The position numbers were made by a program, and so were the translations under genes. Of a DNA stretch of 64,000 nt, positions 45,691 to 55,718 are shown piece by piece (position 1 is the first letter of the stretch; every line of letters starts with the position of its first letter). The stretch comes from Pseudomonas hunanensis (GTDB taxonomy: Bacteria; Pseudomonadota; Gammaproteobacteria; Pseudomonadales; Pseudomonadaceae), in NCBI RefSeq assembly GCF_013393325.1, contig NZ_QJRC01000095.1, forward strand, positions 186,001 through 250,000. The letters are read 5' to 3'. The notes under the pieces are model-generated. The model was not told where the DNA came from, made no database searches, and was given only the letters and a program-made list of their open reading frames with translations.

Positions 45691-47079
45691 ATGCACGACA
45701 GCGACAGCCTCAAGGACTACCCACAAGTACGGCAACTGGCGATCCGCTCGCTGTTCGAGATCATCGAGCAGTCCAGTGAAGGCACGGTGATCGTCGACCG
45801 CCAGGCACGCATCGTCTGGATGAACGAGCGCTACGCCCGACGCTTTGGCCTGGCCGACGCGGCCAGTGCCATCGGCCAGCCGTGTGAAACAGTGATCCCC
45901 AGCAGCCTGATGCGCGAGGTGGTGAGTAATGGCCGGCCGATTCTGCTGGACATGCTCGACACCCCGAATGAGCCGCTGGTGGTAATGCGCCTGCCCATCC
46001 ACGATGACCAAGGCACGCTGATCGGCGCTATCGGCTTTGCCCTGTTCGACGAACTGCGCAGCCTGTCACCGCTGCTCAAGCGCTACTCCAGCATGCAGCA
46101 GGAACTGGCCTCGACCCGCTCGCAACTGCGCGCCCGCCAGGCCAAGTACAGCTTCGCCCAGTTCGTTGGCAGCAGCGCTGCCTGCCTGGAAGCCAAGCGC
46201 CGCGCCCGGCGTGGCGCGGCCAGCGATTCGCCGGTGTTGCTGCTGGGCGAAACCGGCACCGGCAAAGAGCTGCTGGCCCACGCCATCCATGCCGCATCAG
46301 CGCGGGCACACAAAGCCTTTGTCAGTATCAACAGCGCGGCAATCCCCGAAACGCTGCTGGAAGCCGAATTCTTCGGCACTGCGCCAGGTGCATTTACCGG
46401 TGCCGACCGCAAAGGCCGCAGTGGCAAGTTGCAGCTGGCCGAGGGCGGCACGTTGTTCCTCGACGAGATCGGCGACATGCCGCTGGCCCTGCAGAGCAAG
46501 CTGCTGCGGGTGCTGCAGGAGAAGGAATACGAGCCGGTAGGCTCGAACCAGATGCTGCGCAGCGACGTGCGCATCATCGCCGCCACCTCCATCGACTTGC
46601 AGGCCGCCATGGCCCGTGGGGCGTTCCGGGCCGACCTGTATTACCGACTGAATGTGCTGCCGATCGATGTGCCGCCGCTGCGGTTGCGGCTGGAGGACCT
46701 GCCGGCGCTGTGCGAGGCCATACTGGGTGAACTGGGTAGCCGGTACGAACTGGAGGCAGACGCGCAGCACCTGCTGGCGATGCATGCGTGGCCGGGGAAC
46801 ATTCGCGAACTGCGCAATGTACTGGAGCGCGCAACATTGCTGGCGGATCAGCCCCGGTTGGAAGCGGCGGATTTGCGGGCGGCGCTGGGGCCTTTGAGCC
46901 CGCTGGCCGATGCGCCTGCGCCTGTGCGGCAGACCTACCGCGAGGCGTGCGAAGCGTTTGAACGCCAGCTGATTGGCCAGGCATTGGCAGAGCATGGGGG
47001 CGTTGTGCCGCAAGCTGCGGCAGCGCTAGGGCTGGGTCGGTCAACGCTGTACAAGAAAATGGTGGCACTCGGTCTCTGA
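45691..47079 (+). CDS. sigma-54-dependent activator with PAS domain
   Basis: This 462-residue regulator has an N-terminal PAS-type sensor (about 15-125, EQSSEGTVIVDRQARIVWMN). An AAA+ domain follows with Walker A GETGTGKE (186-193), the sigma-54 contact loop GAFTGA (233-238) and GTLFLDEIGDMP. A C-terminal Fis-type helix-turn-helix lies at about 440-462 (VPQAAAALGLGRSTLYKKM). It starts 20 bases after the YejE-like gene. A sigma-54 promoter lies 205 bases downstream of it, before the GntP/3-hydroxybutyrate dehydrogenase genes, which are its likely targets. The signal may be 3-hydroxybutyrate or a related compound, which is inference. Confidence 0.93.
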   Translation: MHDSDSLKDYPQVRQLAIRSLFEIIEQSSEGTVIVDRQARIVWMNERYARRFGLADAASAIGQPCETVIPSSLMREVVSNGRPILLDMLDTPNEPLVVMRLPIHDDQGTLIGAIGFALFDELRSLSPLLKRYSSMQQELASTRSQLRARQAKYSFAQFVGSSAACLEAKRRARRGAASDSPVLLLGETGTGKELLAHAIHAASARAHKAFVSINSAAIPETLLEAEFFGTAPGAFTGADRKGRSGKLQLAEGGTLFLDEIGDMPLALQSKLLRVLQEKEYEPVGSNQMLRSDVRIIAATSIDLQAAMARGAFRADLYYRLNVLPIDVPPLRLRLEDLPALCEAILGELGSRYELEADAQHLLAMHAWPGNIRELRNVLERATLLADQPRLEAADLRAALGPLSPLADAPAPVRQTYREACEAFERQLIGQALAEHGGVVPQAAAALGLGRSTLYKKMVALGL

Positions 47080-47092
47080 TTGGAGATTTATG

Positions 47093-47106
47093 TTTCAATT
47101 TTGAGA
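47093..47106 (+). promoter_or_regulatory. possible upstream activator site 1
   Basis: TTTCAATTTTGAGA is an imperfect palindrome lying about 180 bases before the sigma-54 promoter. A related site lies at 47219-47230 with the same CTCAAAA core on the other strand. Paired palindromes upstream of a sigma-54 promoter are where activators of this type bind. Confidence 0.35.
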
Positions 47107-47216
47107 TTGTCGCGAGGGCTTCGCCCTCGATCGCGACATAAGGCCGCTCCTACAAGGGAAACGCGCCCTTCTGTAGGAGCGGCCTTGTGTCGCGATGGGC
47201 CGCAAAGCGGCCTCAA
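47103..47216. repeat. REP doublet upstream of the gntP-like gene
   Basis: Two inverted REP units are visible. The left is GCGAGGGCTTCGCCCTCG, CGCGACATAAGGCCGCTC and CTACAA. The right is CTGTAGGAGCGGCCTTGTG, TCGCGATGGGCCGC. They lie between the regulator stop and the sigma-54 promoter, separating the two candidate activator sites. Confidence 0.8.
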
Positions 47217-47218
47217 AA

Positions 47219-47230
47219 TCTCAAAAGAGA
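47219..47230 (+). promoter_or_regulatory. possible upstream activator site 2
   Basis: TCTCAAAAGAGA has perfect 4-base inverted arms around AAAA and lies 53 bases upstream of the sigma-54 promoter. It shares the CTCAAAA core with the site at 47093. Confidence 0.35.
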
Positions 47231-47283
47231 GACAAAACGCTCAACAAAAACAATTTTTCTTTATATTTCAATGACTTAAAAAC

Positions 47284-47299
47284 TGGCACGATTCCCGCT
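47284..47299 (+). promoter_or_regulatory. sigma-54 promoter of the gntP-hbdH operon
   Basis: TGGCACGATTCCCGCT matches the -24/-12 consensus (TGGCACG, four bases, TTGCW): the seven-base -24 block is perfect and the essential GC is ten bases after the GG. Only the TT before GC is replaced by CC. It lies 50 bases before the permease ATG and directly downstream of a gene for a sigma-54 activator. Confidence 0.8.
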
Positions 47300-47348
47300 A
47301 CCTCCTGCAAACCGATAAAAACAAGACTCACCCAGGAGACCCACCCCG

Positions 47349-48740
47349 ATGACCGTGCTCATCGCTCTCGCCGCTCTGGCCCTGCTGATGCTGGCTGCCT
47401 ACCGCGGTTACAGCGTAATTCTGTTCGCCCCCATCGCCGCCCTCGGCGCCGTCCTGCTTACCGACCCATCCGCCGTGGCCCCCGCATTCACCGGGGTGTT
47501 CATGGAGAAAATGGTCGGTTTCATCAAACTGTATTTCCCGGTATTCCTGCTGGGCGCGGTGTTCGGCAAGCTGATCGAGCTGTCCGGTTTCTCTCGCTCG
47601 ATCGTCGCGGCGGCCATCCGCCTGCTCGGCACGCGCCAGGCGATGCTGGTGATCGTGCTGGTTTGCGCCCTGCTCACCTACGGCGGTGTGTCGCTGTTCG
47701 TGGTGGTGTTCGCGGTGTACCCGTTCGCCGCCGAAATGTTCCGCCAAAGCAACATCCCCAAACGCCTGATCCCGGCCACCATCGCCCTGGGCGCCTTCTC
47801 GTTCACCATGGACGCCCTGCCCGGCACCCCACAGATCCAGAACATCATCCCCAGCACCTTTTTCAACACCACCGCCTGGGCTGCGCCCTGGCTGGGCCTG
47901 ATCGGCACGCTGTTCGTGTTCCTTACCGGCATGGCCTACCTGCAGCGCCAACGCAACAAGGCCCAGCGCGCCGGTGAAGGTTATGGCACCGACTTGCGCA
48001 ACGAGCCAGAAACCGCTGCCGACCTGACCCTGCCCAACCCTTGGCTGGCACTCTCGCCGCTGATACTGGTGGGGGTGATGAACCTGCTGTTCACCCACTG
48101 GATCCCCCAGTGGTACGGCCCCAGCCACAGCCTGCAACTGCCAGGCATGAGCGCGCCGGTACAAAGCGACGTGGCTAAGCTCACCGCCATCTGGGCCGTG
48201 CAGGCGGCGTTGCTGGTGGGCATCCTGATGGTGCTGGTGTGCGCCTTCGGCGCCATTCGCACACGCCTGGCCGAAGGCACCAAAAGCGCGGTGAGCGGCG
48301 CGCTGCTGGCGGCGATGAACACCGCGTCGGAATACGGCTTTGGCGCAGTGATCGCCTCGCTGCCGGGCTTTCTGGTACTGGCCGATGCCCTGCGCGGCAT
48401 CCCCAACCCACTGGTCAATGAAGCCATCACCGTGACCTTGCTGGCCGGCATCACCGGCTCTGCTTCGGGCGGCATGAGCATCGCCCTGGCGGCCATGGGC
48501 GATACCTTCATCGCCGCCGCACATGCCGCCAACATCCCGCTCGAAGTGCTGCACCGGGTAGCCGCCATGGCCAGTGGCGGTATGGACACACTGCCACACA
48601 ACGGCGCGGTGATCACCTTGCTGGCCGTTACCGGCCTGACTCACCGCGAGGCCTACAAGGACATTTTCGGTATTACTCTGATCAAGACCCTGGCGGTGTT
48701 CGTGGTCATCGCCACGTTCTATGCCACCGGCATCGTTTAA
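47349..48740 (+). CDS. GntP-family permease, probable 3-hydroxybutyrate/acid transporter
   Basis: This 463-residue permease has about twelve hydrophobic segments and GntP-family features (FMEKMVGFIKLYFPVFLLGA, GGVSLFVVVFAVYPFAAEMF, SGGMDTLPHNGAVITLLAVTG). It is followed 10 bases later by 3-hydroxybutyrate dehydrogenase, and a sigma-54 promoter stands just upstream. It therefore very likely imports 3-hydroxybutyrate or a related short-chain acid. An AGGAGA ribosome site is present. Confidence 0.92.
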   Translation: MTVLIALAALALLMLAAYRGYSVILFAPIAALGAVLLTDPSAVAPAFTGVFMEKMVGFIKLYFPVFLLGAVFGKLIELSGFSRSIVAAAIRLLGTRQAMLVIVLVCALLTYGGVSLFVVVFAVYPFAAEMFRQSNIPKRLIPATIALGAFSFTMDALPGTPQIQNIIPSTFFNTTAWAAPWLGLIGTLFVFLTGMAYLQRQRNKAQRAGEGYGTDLRNEPETAADLTLPNPWLALSPLILVGVMNLLFTHWIPQWYGPSHSLQLPGMSAPVQSDVAKLTAIWAVQAALLVGILMVLVCAFGAIRTRLAEGTKSAVSGALLAAMNTASEYGFGAVIASLPGFLVLADALRGIPNPLVNEAITVTLLAGITGSASGGMSIALAAMGDTFIAAAHAANIPLEVLHRVAAMASGGMDTLPHNGAVITLLAVTGLTHREAYKDIFGITLIKTLAVFVVIATFYATGIV

Positions 48741-48750
48741 GGAGCTTCGC

Positions 48751-49521
48751 ATGACCCTCAACGGCAAGACTGCACTCGTCACCGGTTCCACCAGCGGCAT
48801 CGGCCTGGGCATCGCCCAGGTGTTGGCCCGCGCGGGTGCCAACATCGTGCTCAACGGCTTTGGCGACCCGGCACCGGCCATGGCCGAGATTGCCCGGCAC
48901 GGGGTGAAGGTGGTCCATCACCCGGCAGACCTGTCGGACGTGGCCCAGATCGAGGCCTTGTTCAACCTGGCAGAAGGCCAATTTGGCGGCGTCGACATTC
49001 TGGTCAACAACGCCGGCATTCAGCATGTGGCGCCGGTGGAGCAGTTCCCCACCGAAAGCTGGGACAAGATCATTGCCCTGAACCTGTCGGCTGTATTCCA
49101 CGGCACCCGTTTGGCGCTGCCGGGCATGCGCACGCGCAACTGGGGGCGCATCATCAACATCGCTTCGGTGCATGGTTTGGTGGGTTCGACCGGCAAGGCA
49201 GCCTACGTGGCGGCCAAGCACGGTGTAGTCGGGCTGACCAAGGTGGTAGGCCTGGAAACCGCCACCAGCAAGGTCACCTGCAACGCGATCTGCCCAGGTT
49301 GGGTATTGACCCCGCTGGTACAGAAACAGATCGACGATCGTGCCGCCAACGGTGGCGATCCACTGCAAGCGCAACACGATCTATTGGCAGAAAAGCAACC
49401 GTCCTTGGCCTTCGTTACCCCCGAGCACTTGGGTGAACTGGTACTATTCTTGTGCAGCGAGGCCGGTAGCCAGGTTCGCGGCGCCGCCTGGAACGTCGAT
49501 GGTGGCTGGTTGGCCCAGTGA
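48751..49521 (+). CDS. hbdH: 3-hydroxybutyrate dehydrogenase (SDR family)
   Basis: This 256-residue NAD-dependent enzyme oxidises 3-hydroxybutyrate to acetoacetate. SDR features are TGSTSGIG (11-18), NNAGIQHVAPVE (86-97), N111, S139 in NIASVH, and the catalytic Y152-x3-K156. ICPGWVLTPLVQKQI forms the substrate lid that is typical of 3-hydroxybutyrate dehydrogenases. Its size equals that of the well-studied P. putida enzyme (256 residues, from memory). AAGGAG precedes the ATG at 48751, and the gene is in one operon with the permease. Confidence 0.95.
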   Translation: MTLNGKTALVTGSTSGIGLGIAQVLARAGANIVLNGFGDPAPAMAEIARHGVKVVHHPADLSDVAQIEALFNLAEGQFGGVDILVNNAGIQHVAPVEQFPTESWDKIIALNLSAVFHGTRLALPGMRTRNWGRIINIASVHGLVGSTGKAAYVAAKHGVVGLTKVVGLETATSKVTCNAICPGWVLTPLVQKQIDDRAANGGDPLQAQHDLLAEKQPSLAFVTPEHLGELVLFLCSEAGSQVRGAAWNVDGGWLAQ

Positions 49522-49576
49522 CGGGCGGCCTGGGCCTGGCGGTGGTCTCGCATTCGTTTATCTGCAAGGAGGCCCT

Positions 49577-50056
49577 ATGCGCCCAACCCCGATGACCGCG
49601 ATTCTGGCCCTGACCCTGGCTGCCGCCGCACCTGCGATGGCTGCCAGCCTGAAGGACGTCGCCCCCTACCCAGAAGCGGAAAAAGGCTTCACCCGGCAGG
49701 TCATCCACCTGCCGGCCCAGGCCGATGAATCGGCCTATAAACTCGAAATCCTCGCTGGCAAAACGCTGAAGGTCGACTGCAATCGCCAGCGCCTGGGCGG
49801 CAGCCTGGAAGAACGCACCCTGGAAGGCTGGGGCTACAACTACTACCGCCTGGACAAAGTCAGCGGCCCGGCCAGTACGCTGATGGCCTGCCCAGATGGC
49901 AAAAAGACCGAAGCCTTCGTACCGGTGGTCGGTGACGGCTTCCTGCTGCGCTACAACAGCAAGCTGCCGGTGGTGGTCTATGTGCCCAAGGATGTCGAAG
50001 TGCGCTACCGCGTGTGGTCGGCGTCGCAGGATGTGCAAAAGGCCAACGTAGAGTAA
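49577..50056 (+). CDS. eco: ecotin, periplasmic serine protease inhibitor
   Basis: This 159-residue protein has a signal peptide ending at AMA-A (about residue 22). The ecotin body includes DVAPYPEAEKGFTRQVIHLP, KVDCNRQRLGG, GWGYNYYRLD and STLMACPDGKK. M103 corresponds to the P1 residue of the reactive loop, and C68 and C105 can form the loop disulfide. It inhibits trypsin-like proteases and protects against host or predator enzymes. CAAGGAGG precedes the ATG. It lies between the two ketone-body enzymes, 55 bases after hbdH, an unexpected place. Confidence 0.96.
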   Translation: MRPTPMTAILALTLAAAAPAMAASLKDVAPYPEAEKGFTRQVIHLPAQADESAYKLEILAGKTLKVDCNRQRLGGSLEERTLEGWGYNYYRLDKVSGPASTLMACPDGKKTEAFVPVVGDGFLLRYNSKLPVVVYVPKDVEVRYRVWSASQDVQKANVE

Positions 50057-50067
50057 ATCTTGAGGGT

Positions 50068-50099
50068 GCCCTCATCGCCGGCAATCCGGCGATGAGGGC
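50068..50099 (+). terminator. terminator-like hairpin after ecotin
   Basis: A perfect 14-bp stem (GCCCTCATCGCCGG and CCGGCGATGAGGGC) with a CAAT loop is followed by TTTG. It lies between the ecotin stop and the acetoacetyl-CoA synthetase ATG, so readthrough into the synthetase may be partial, or that gene may have its own promoter. Confidence 0.75.
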
Positions 50100-50123
50100 T
50101 TTGCAGGCTTCAGGAGGTTCGGC

Positions 50124-52082
<1,959 letters not shown>

Positions 52083-52114
52083 TGCCGTCCTTTTTTCCGA
52101 TGCACAGGTAGCCC

Positions 52115-52390
52115 ATGAAAGCCCAAGCCCGCCACATTCTGGTCAAGACCGCTGACGAAGCCGAAAAGCTCAAGCAGCGCATCGCCAATGGCGAGGCTTT
52201 CGATGTGCTCGCGAAAAAGTTCTCTCTCTGCCCTTCGGGCAAGCGCGGCGGTGACCTGGGCGAAGTGCGCCCTGGGCAAATGGTCGGCGCTATCGACCAG
52301 GTGATCTTCAAAAAGCCGTTACGCGTGGTACACGGGCCGATCAAGAGCAAGTTCGGCTACCACCTGGTACAAACCTTCTACCGCGATTGA
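52115..52390 (+). CDS. single-domain parvulin peptidyl-prolyl isomerase
   Basis: This 91-residue cytoplasmic parvulin is a paralogue of the gene at 41379. It reads KAQARHILVKTADEAEKLKQ, FDVLAKKFSLCPSGKRGGDL, GEVRPGQMVGAIDQVIF, SKFGYHLVQTF. It begins 32 bases after aacS on the same strand and has no signal peptide. The two paralogues differ at many positions but share every core motif. Confidence 0.94.
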   Translation: MKAQARHILVKTADEAEKLKQRIANGEAFDVLAKKFSLCPSGKRGGDLGEVRPGQMVGAIDQVIFKKPLRVVHGPIKSKFGYHLVQTFYRD

Positions 52391-52510
52391 CAGCAGGGGG
52401 CACCTAGCATTTTTGCCAGTTGCTCCATCACCGCACATTGCATACAAAGCAGGCAGGGCCGAAGCGTCGCTTCAGGTTGTGGCTCCTTCAATGGGCACGG
52501 AGACCTGTCT

Positions 52511-54967
52511 ATGCGATGCCACCGCTTGCTGCTGCCTGTCGCATTGCCCCTACTGACGTTGCCTTTGTTGGCTCACTCCCAATCCCTGACGGTTTCAGCC
52601 GGTGAAAACCTTGGCGCCCTTGTGCAGACGAATGCCGCTGATGAATTTACCCTCACGGGCGGAACGGTTCAGTCATTGCAGCAAGGTAATGGCCAAGACA
52701 CATTCAACATGTCTGGCGGCACGCTAGGGTCGTTGAATCAAGGCGGTGACTTCGACACGTTCAGCATGACCGGCGGCACCATCACGGGCGCATTCGAAGA
52801 CGGTGACTCGGCCTCGTTCAAAGGCGGCAGCATTGGCCGAATAGACCTCAAGCTCGCAGACAATTTCCTTGAAATTTCCCAGGATCTCGGGGTCGAAACC
52901 CTCGTTGTTGGCAATGTTGTCAGCGGGCTTGGCAACGACACGATCATTATGACTGGCGGCACCATCGGCGGTGATATCAGTACCAGCAGCGGCGTTGACA
53001 AGATAACCATCAGCGGCGGCACGCTCAAAGGCGAAATACGGACTGGCAACGATGACGATGTGTTTACCTGGACGGGGGGACAGGTCGGTAAAAGAGTCAT
53101 CTTGGAGAACGGCAATGACACAGCCACGGTACGCACCCTGGACCTCGGCAACTCAACAGTTACCCTGGACGGCGGCACCGGTACCGACACGTTGACGTTC
53201 GAGCAGGCTCAGGTCGGCAAAGGTGCGTTGTACGTCAACTGGGAGTCCATCGCCCTCAAGCAAGGCAGCCAGCTTACCCTCAACGACACGCTGACATTGG
53301 GAGACGTGGGCGCCACCCAGCCACGCGTGATCCCCGCCACGGGCACCGGCACCTTGCAAATCGATGCAAATAGCACGCTGATCAGCCGCCAGGGCAGCAT
53401 CGTCAGTATTCAAGTTGAGAACAAGGCATCGGTCGTGAACGCCGGCACCATCGACCTGAGCAGTGGCAACGACGCGCGGGGCCGCCTGACCCTCCAGGGC
53501 GACTACACCGGCAACAACGGCACCCTGCGCCTGAACAGCGTGCTGGCAGGCGATGACGCAGCTTCCGACCGCCTGGTGGTCAGCCGGGGGGCCATTGGTG
53601 GCTCCACCCAGATGTTCATCAACAACTTCAAGGGTGCAGGTGCGGCAACCACGCAAAACGGCATCCAGGTGGTCGAAGCCCGCGATGGCGCTACCAGCAC
53701 GGCCACCGCATTCGTGCAGACCCAGACGCTTTCGGCCGGTGCCTTCGACTACCGGTTGTTCAAAGGGGGCGTGACGGCAGGTAGCGAAAACAGCTGGTAC
53801 CTGCGCTCCACCCTGGTCGCGCCACCTGCTCCGGCTACTGTACCGGAACCCGTGCCGGAACCTGGCGAACCTACACAGCCAACCGAACCCAGCCAGCCAA
53901 ACGAACCGGGCACGCCACCGGTGGTCGCCCCAGCCGCCACTCTACCCGTTGCTGCGCCAGCGCCCGGCCAGGTCGACCTGCCTGCTCCAGTGCAGGGCGA
54001 AAGCCTGCCGCTGTATCGCCCAGAAGTCCCGGTGTATGCCGCGGCGCCAAGAGGTGCCGCGATCATCGCCCGTCAGGCATTAGGAACATTCCACCAGCGC
54101 CAGGGTGACCAGCAGTTGCTCAAAGCTGACGGCGCCCTGCCCGCCAGCTGGGGCCAGGCCTATGGCGGCGCACTGCGCCAGCAATGGAGCGGTACGGTCA
54201 ACCCGAGCCTGGATGGCGACCTGTACGGTTTCAAGGTGGGCCAGGACCTGTATGCCAAGGTGGGCGACAACGGCTACCGCCAGCATGTCGGCCTGTACGT
54301 CAGCCACAGCCGCCTGGACGCCGACGTCAAAGGTTTCGCCCTGGCCGTGCAGGACCGCCGGGTGGGAGACCTCAAGCTCGATGGCGACAGTGTGGGCGCC
54401 TACTGGACGCTGGTTGGGCCGCAAGGCGAATACCTGGATACGGTGCTGCAGTACACCCGCCTGGATGGCTGGGCGCGCTCCGACCGTGGCGACAAGCTGA
54501 ACATCGATGGCCATGCCTGGACCGCTTCGCTGGAGTCTGGCTACCCTATCGCCCTGTCCGAACGCTGGACCGTGGAGCCGCAAGCTCAGTTGATCGCGCA
54601 AAAGGTATCGCTCGACAGCGCCAGCGACAGCGTCTCGCGCATTAGCCATGACGCCCAGGTTGAGCTGACCGGCCGCCTGGGTGTGCGTATGGAAGGTGCG
54701 TTCACAGGAAGCAGCGGCCGCCTGTTGCAGCCCTATGCGCAGGTCAACCTATGGCACGGCGACGGTGGCCGCGACACCTTGACCTTCGATGGGGTAGACA
54801 AGATCAAGACCGACTACCGCTATACCGCGGTGCAACTGGAAAGTGGCGTGGTGGCGCAGGTCAGCGAAGCACTGAGCCTGCATGGCGGCGTGCAGTACAC
54901 CGCCAACCTGGACAGCCGCCAGCAGGAAGCCAGCGGCGTGAACCTGGGTGTTCGCTGGCAGTTCTAG
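52511..54967 (+). CDS. autotransporter with GGT-repeat passenger
   Basis: This 818-residue type V autotransporter has a signal peptide ending at AHS (about residue 23). The passenger (about 24-435) is rich in beta-helix-like repeats carrying the motif [ST]GG[TQ] (TLTGGTVQSL, NMSGGTLGSL, SMTGGTITGA, IMTGGTIGGD, TISGGTLKGE, TWTGGQVGK). A Pro/Glu/Thr-rich linker follows (about 435-510), then a C-terminal beta-barrel (about 540-818) ending in VNLGVRWQF with terminal Phe. It probably presents the passenger on the cell surface; no protease or esterase motif is visible. Its stop shares CTAG with the convergent LysE gene. Confidence 0.92.
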   Translation: MRCHRLLLPVALPLLTLPLLAHSQSLTVSAGENLGALVQTNAADEFTLTGGTVQSLQQGNGQDTFNMSGGTLGSLNQGGDFDTFSMTGGTITGAFEDGDSASFKGGSIGRIDLKLADNFLEISQDLGVETLVVGNVVSGLGNDTIIMTGGTIGGDISTSSGVDKITISGGTLKGEIRTGNDDDVFTWTGGQVGKRVILENGNDTATVRTLDLGNSTVTLDGGTGTDTLTFEQAQVGKGALYVNWESIALKQGSQLTLNDTLTLGDVGATQPRVIPATGTGTLQIDANSTLISRQGSIVSIQVENKASVVNAGTIDLSSGNDARGRLTLQGDYTGNNGTLRLNSVLAGDDAASDRLVVSRGAIGGSTQMFINNFKGAGAATTQNGIQVVEARDGATSTATAFVQTQTLSAGAFDYRLFKGGVTAGSENSWYLRSTLVAPPAPATVPEPVPEPGEPTQPTEPSQPNEPGTPPVVAPAATLPVAAPAPGQVDLPAPVQGESLPLYRPEVPVYAAAPRGAAIIARQALGTFHQRQGDQQLLKADGALPASWGQAYGGALRQQWSGTVNPSLDGDLYGFKVGQDLYAKVGDNGYRQHVGLYVSHSRLDADVKGFALAVQDRRVGDLKLDGDSVGAYWTLVGPQGEYLDTVLQYTRLDGWARSDRGDKLNIDGHAWTASLESGYPIALSERWTVEPQAQLIAQKVSLDSASDSVSRISHDAQVELTGRLGVRMEGAFTGSSGRLLQPYAQVNLWHGDGGRDTLTFDGVDKIKTDYRYTAVQLESGVVAQVSEALSLHGGVQYTANLDSRQQEASGVNLGVRWQF

Positions 54968-55587
54968 CGCCGCGCCGCCAGCAAACCGAGGCCAGCGCAA
55001 CCTAGCAGGGAGGCGCTGACCCGGTTGAACATGCGCCGTGGCCCGGGCTGGCTGAACCAGCGCTGCATGTAGGCGCCCAGGCCCGAGTAGATGGCGATCG
55101 CCGCCCATTCCAGCAACAGGAACAATACGCCCAGCCAAAGGAACTGCTCGCTCACAGGCGTAGTGCTGCCAACCGAAACGAACTGCGGCAGAAAGGCGGT
55201 GAATATCAGGATGGCCTTGGGGTTGCCAGCCGCCACCCAGAATTCCTGCCGCGCCAGGCGCCAGGTGCCGCGTGGGTGGTCGCTGGCCACCACGGCCTCG
55301 CCCACCGGTGCGCGCCACAGTTGCCAGGCGATGTAGAACAGGTACGCCGCGCCCACTACCTTGATGGTCAGGAACAGGTATTCGCTGGTATGCAGCACCA
55401 CCGCCAGGCCCATGGCGGCCAGGGCGATCATGCCGCTGAAGGCGAGGATGCGCCCCCCACCAGCCACACAGGCGGTGCGCAGGCCGTACCGGCTGGCATT
55501 GTGCAGCGACAGTAGGTTGTTCGGCCCCGGCGCCATGTTCAGAGCGAAGCAGGCAGGGATGAAAAGCAGCAGGCTTGAAAGGTCCAT
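54964..55587 (-). CDS. LysE-family amino acid exporter
   Basis: This 207-residue protein has six hydrophobic segments and the LysE/RhtB features ALNMAPGPNNLLSLHNASRYG, GAAYLFYIAWQLWR and FWVAAGNPKAILIFTAFLPQF. Members export amino acids or homoserine-like compounds. It is divergent from the AraC regulator that starts at 55719. A second LysE-family gene lies on the other side of that regulator. Its stop codon overlaps that of the autotransporter (palindromic CTAG at 54964-54967). Confidence 0.93.
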   Translation of the reverse strand: MDLSSLLLFIPACFALNMAPGPNNLLSLHNASRYGLRTACVAGGGRILAFSGMIALAAMGLAVVLHTSEYLFLTIKVVGAAYLFYIAWQLWRAPVGEAVVASDHPRGTWRLARQEFWVAAGNPKAILIFTAFLPQFVSVGSTTPVSEQFLWLGVLFLLLEWAAIAIYSGLGAYMQRWFSQPGPRRMFNRVSASLLGCAGLGLLAARR

Positions 55588-55718
55588 TCTTGTTTTCCTC
55601 TGACAACAGGCGCCTATTTCGGCGTGTGTCGCGCCTTGCGGTCAAGTTACAGCCAGCGATAAAAACTGTACGGGTATGCGCCAGCTGTTACCCTGCCGAC
55701 ACTACCGAGGAGCCTGTA

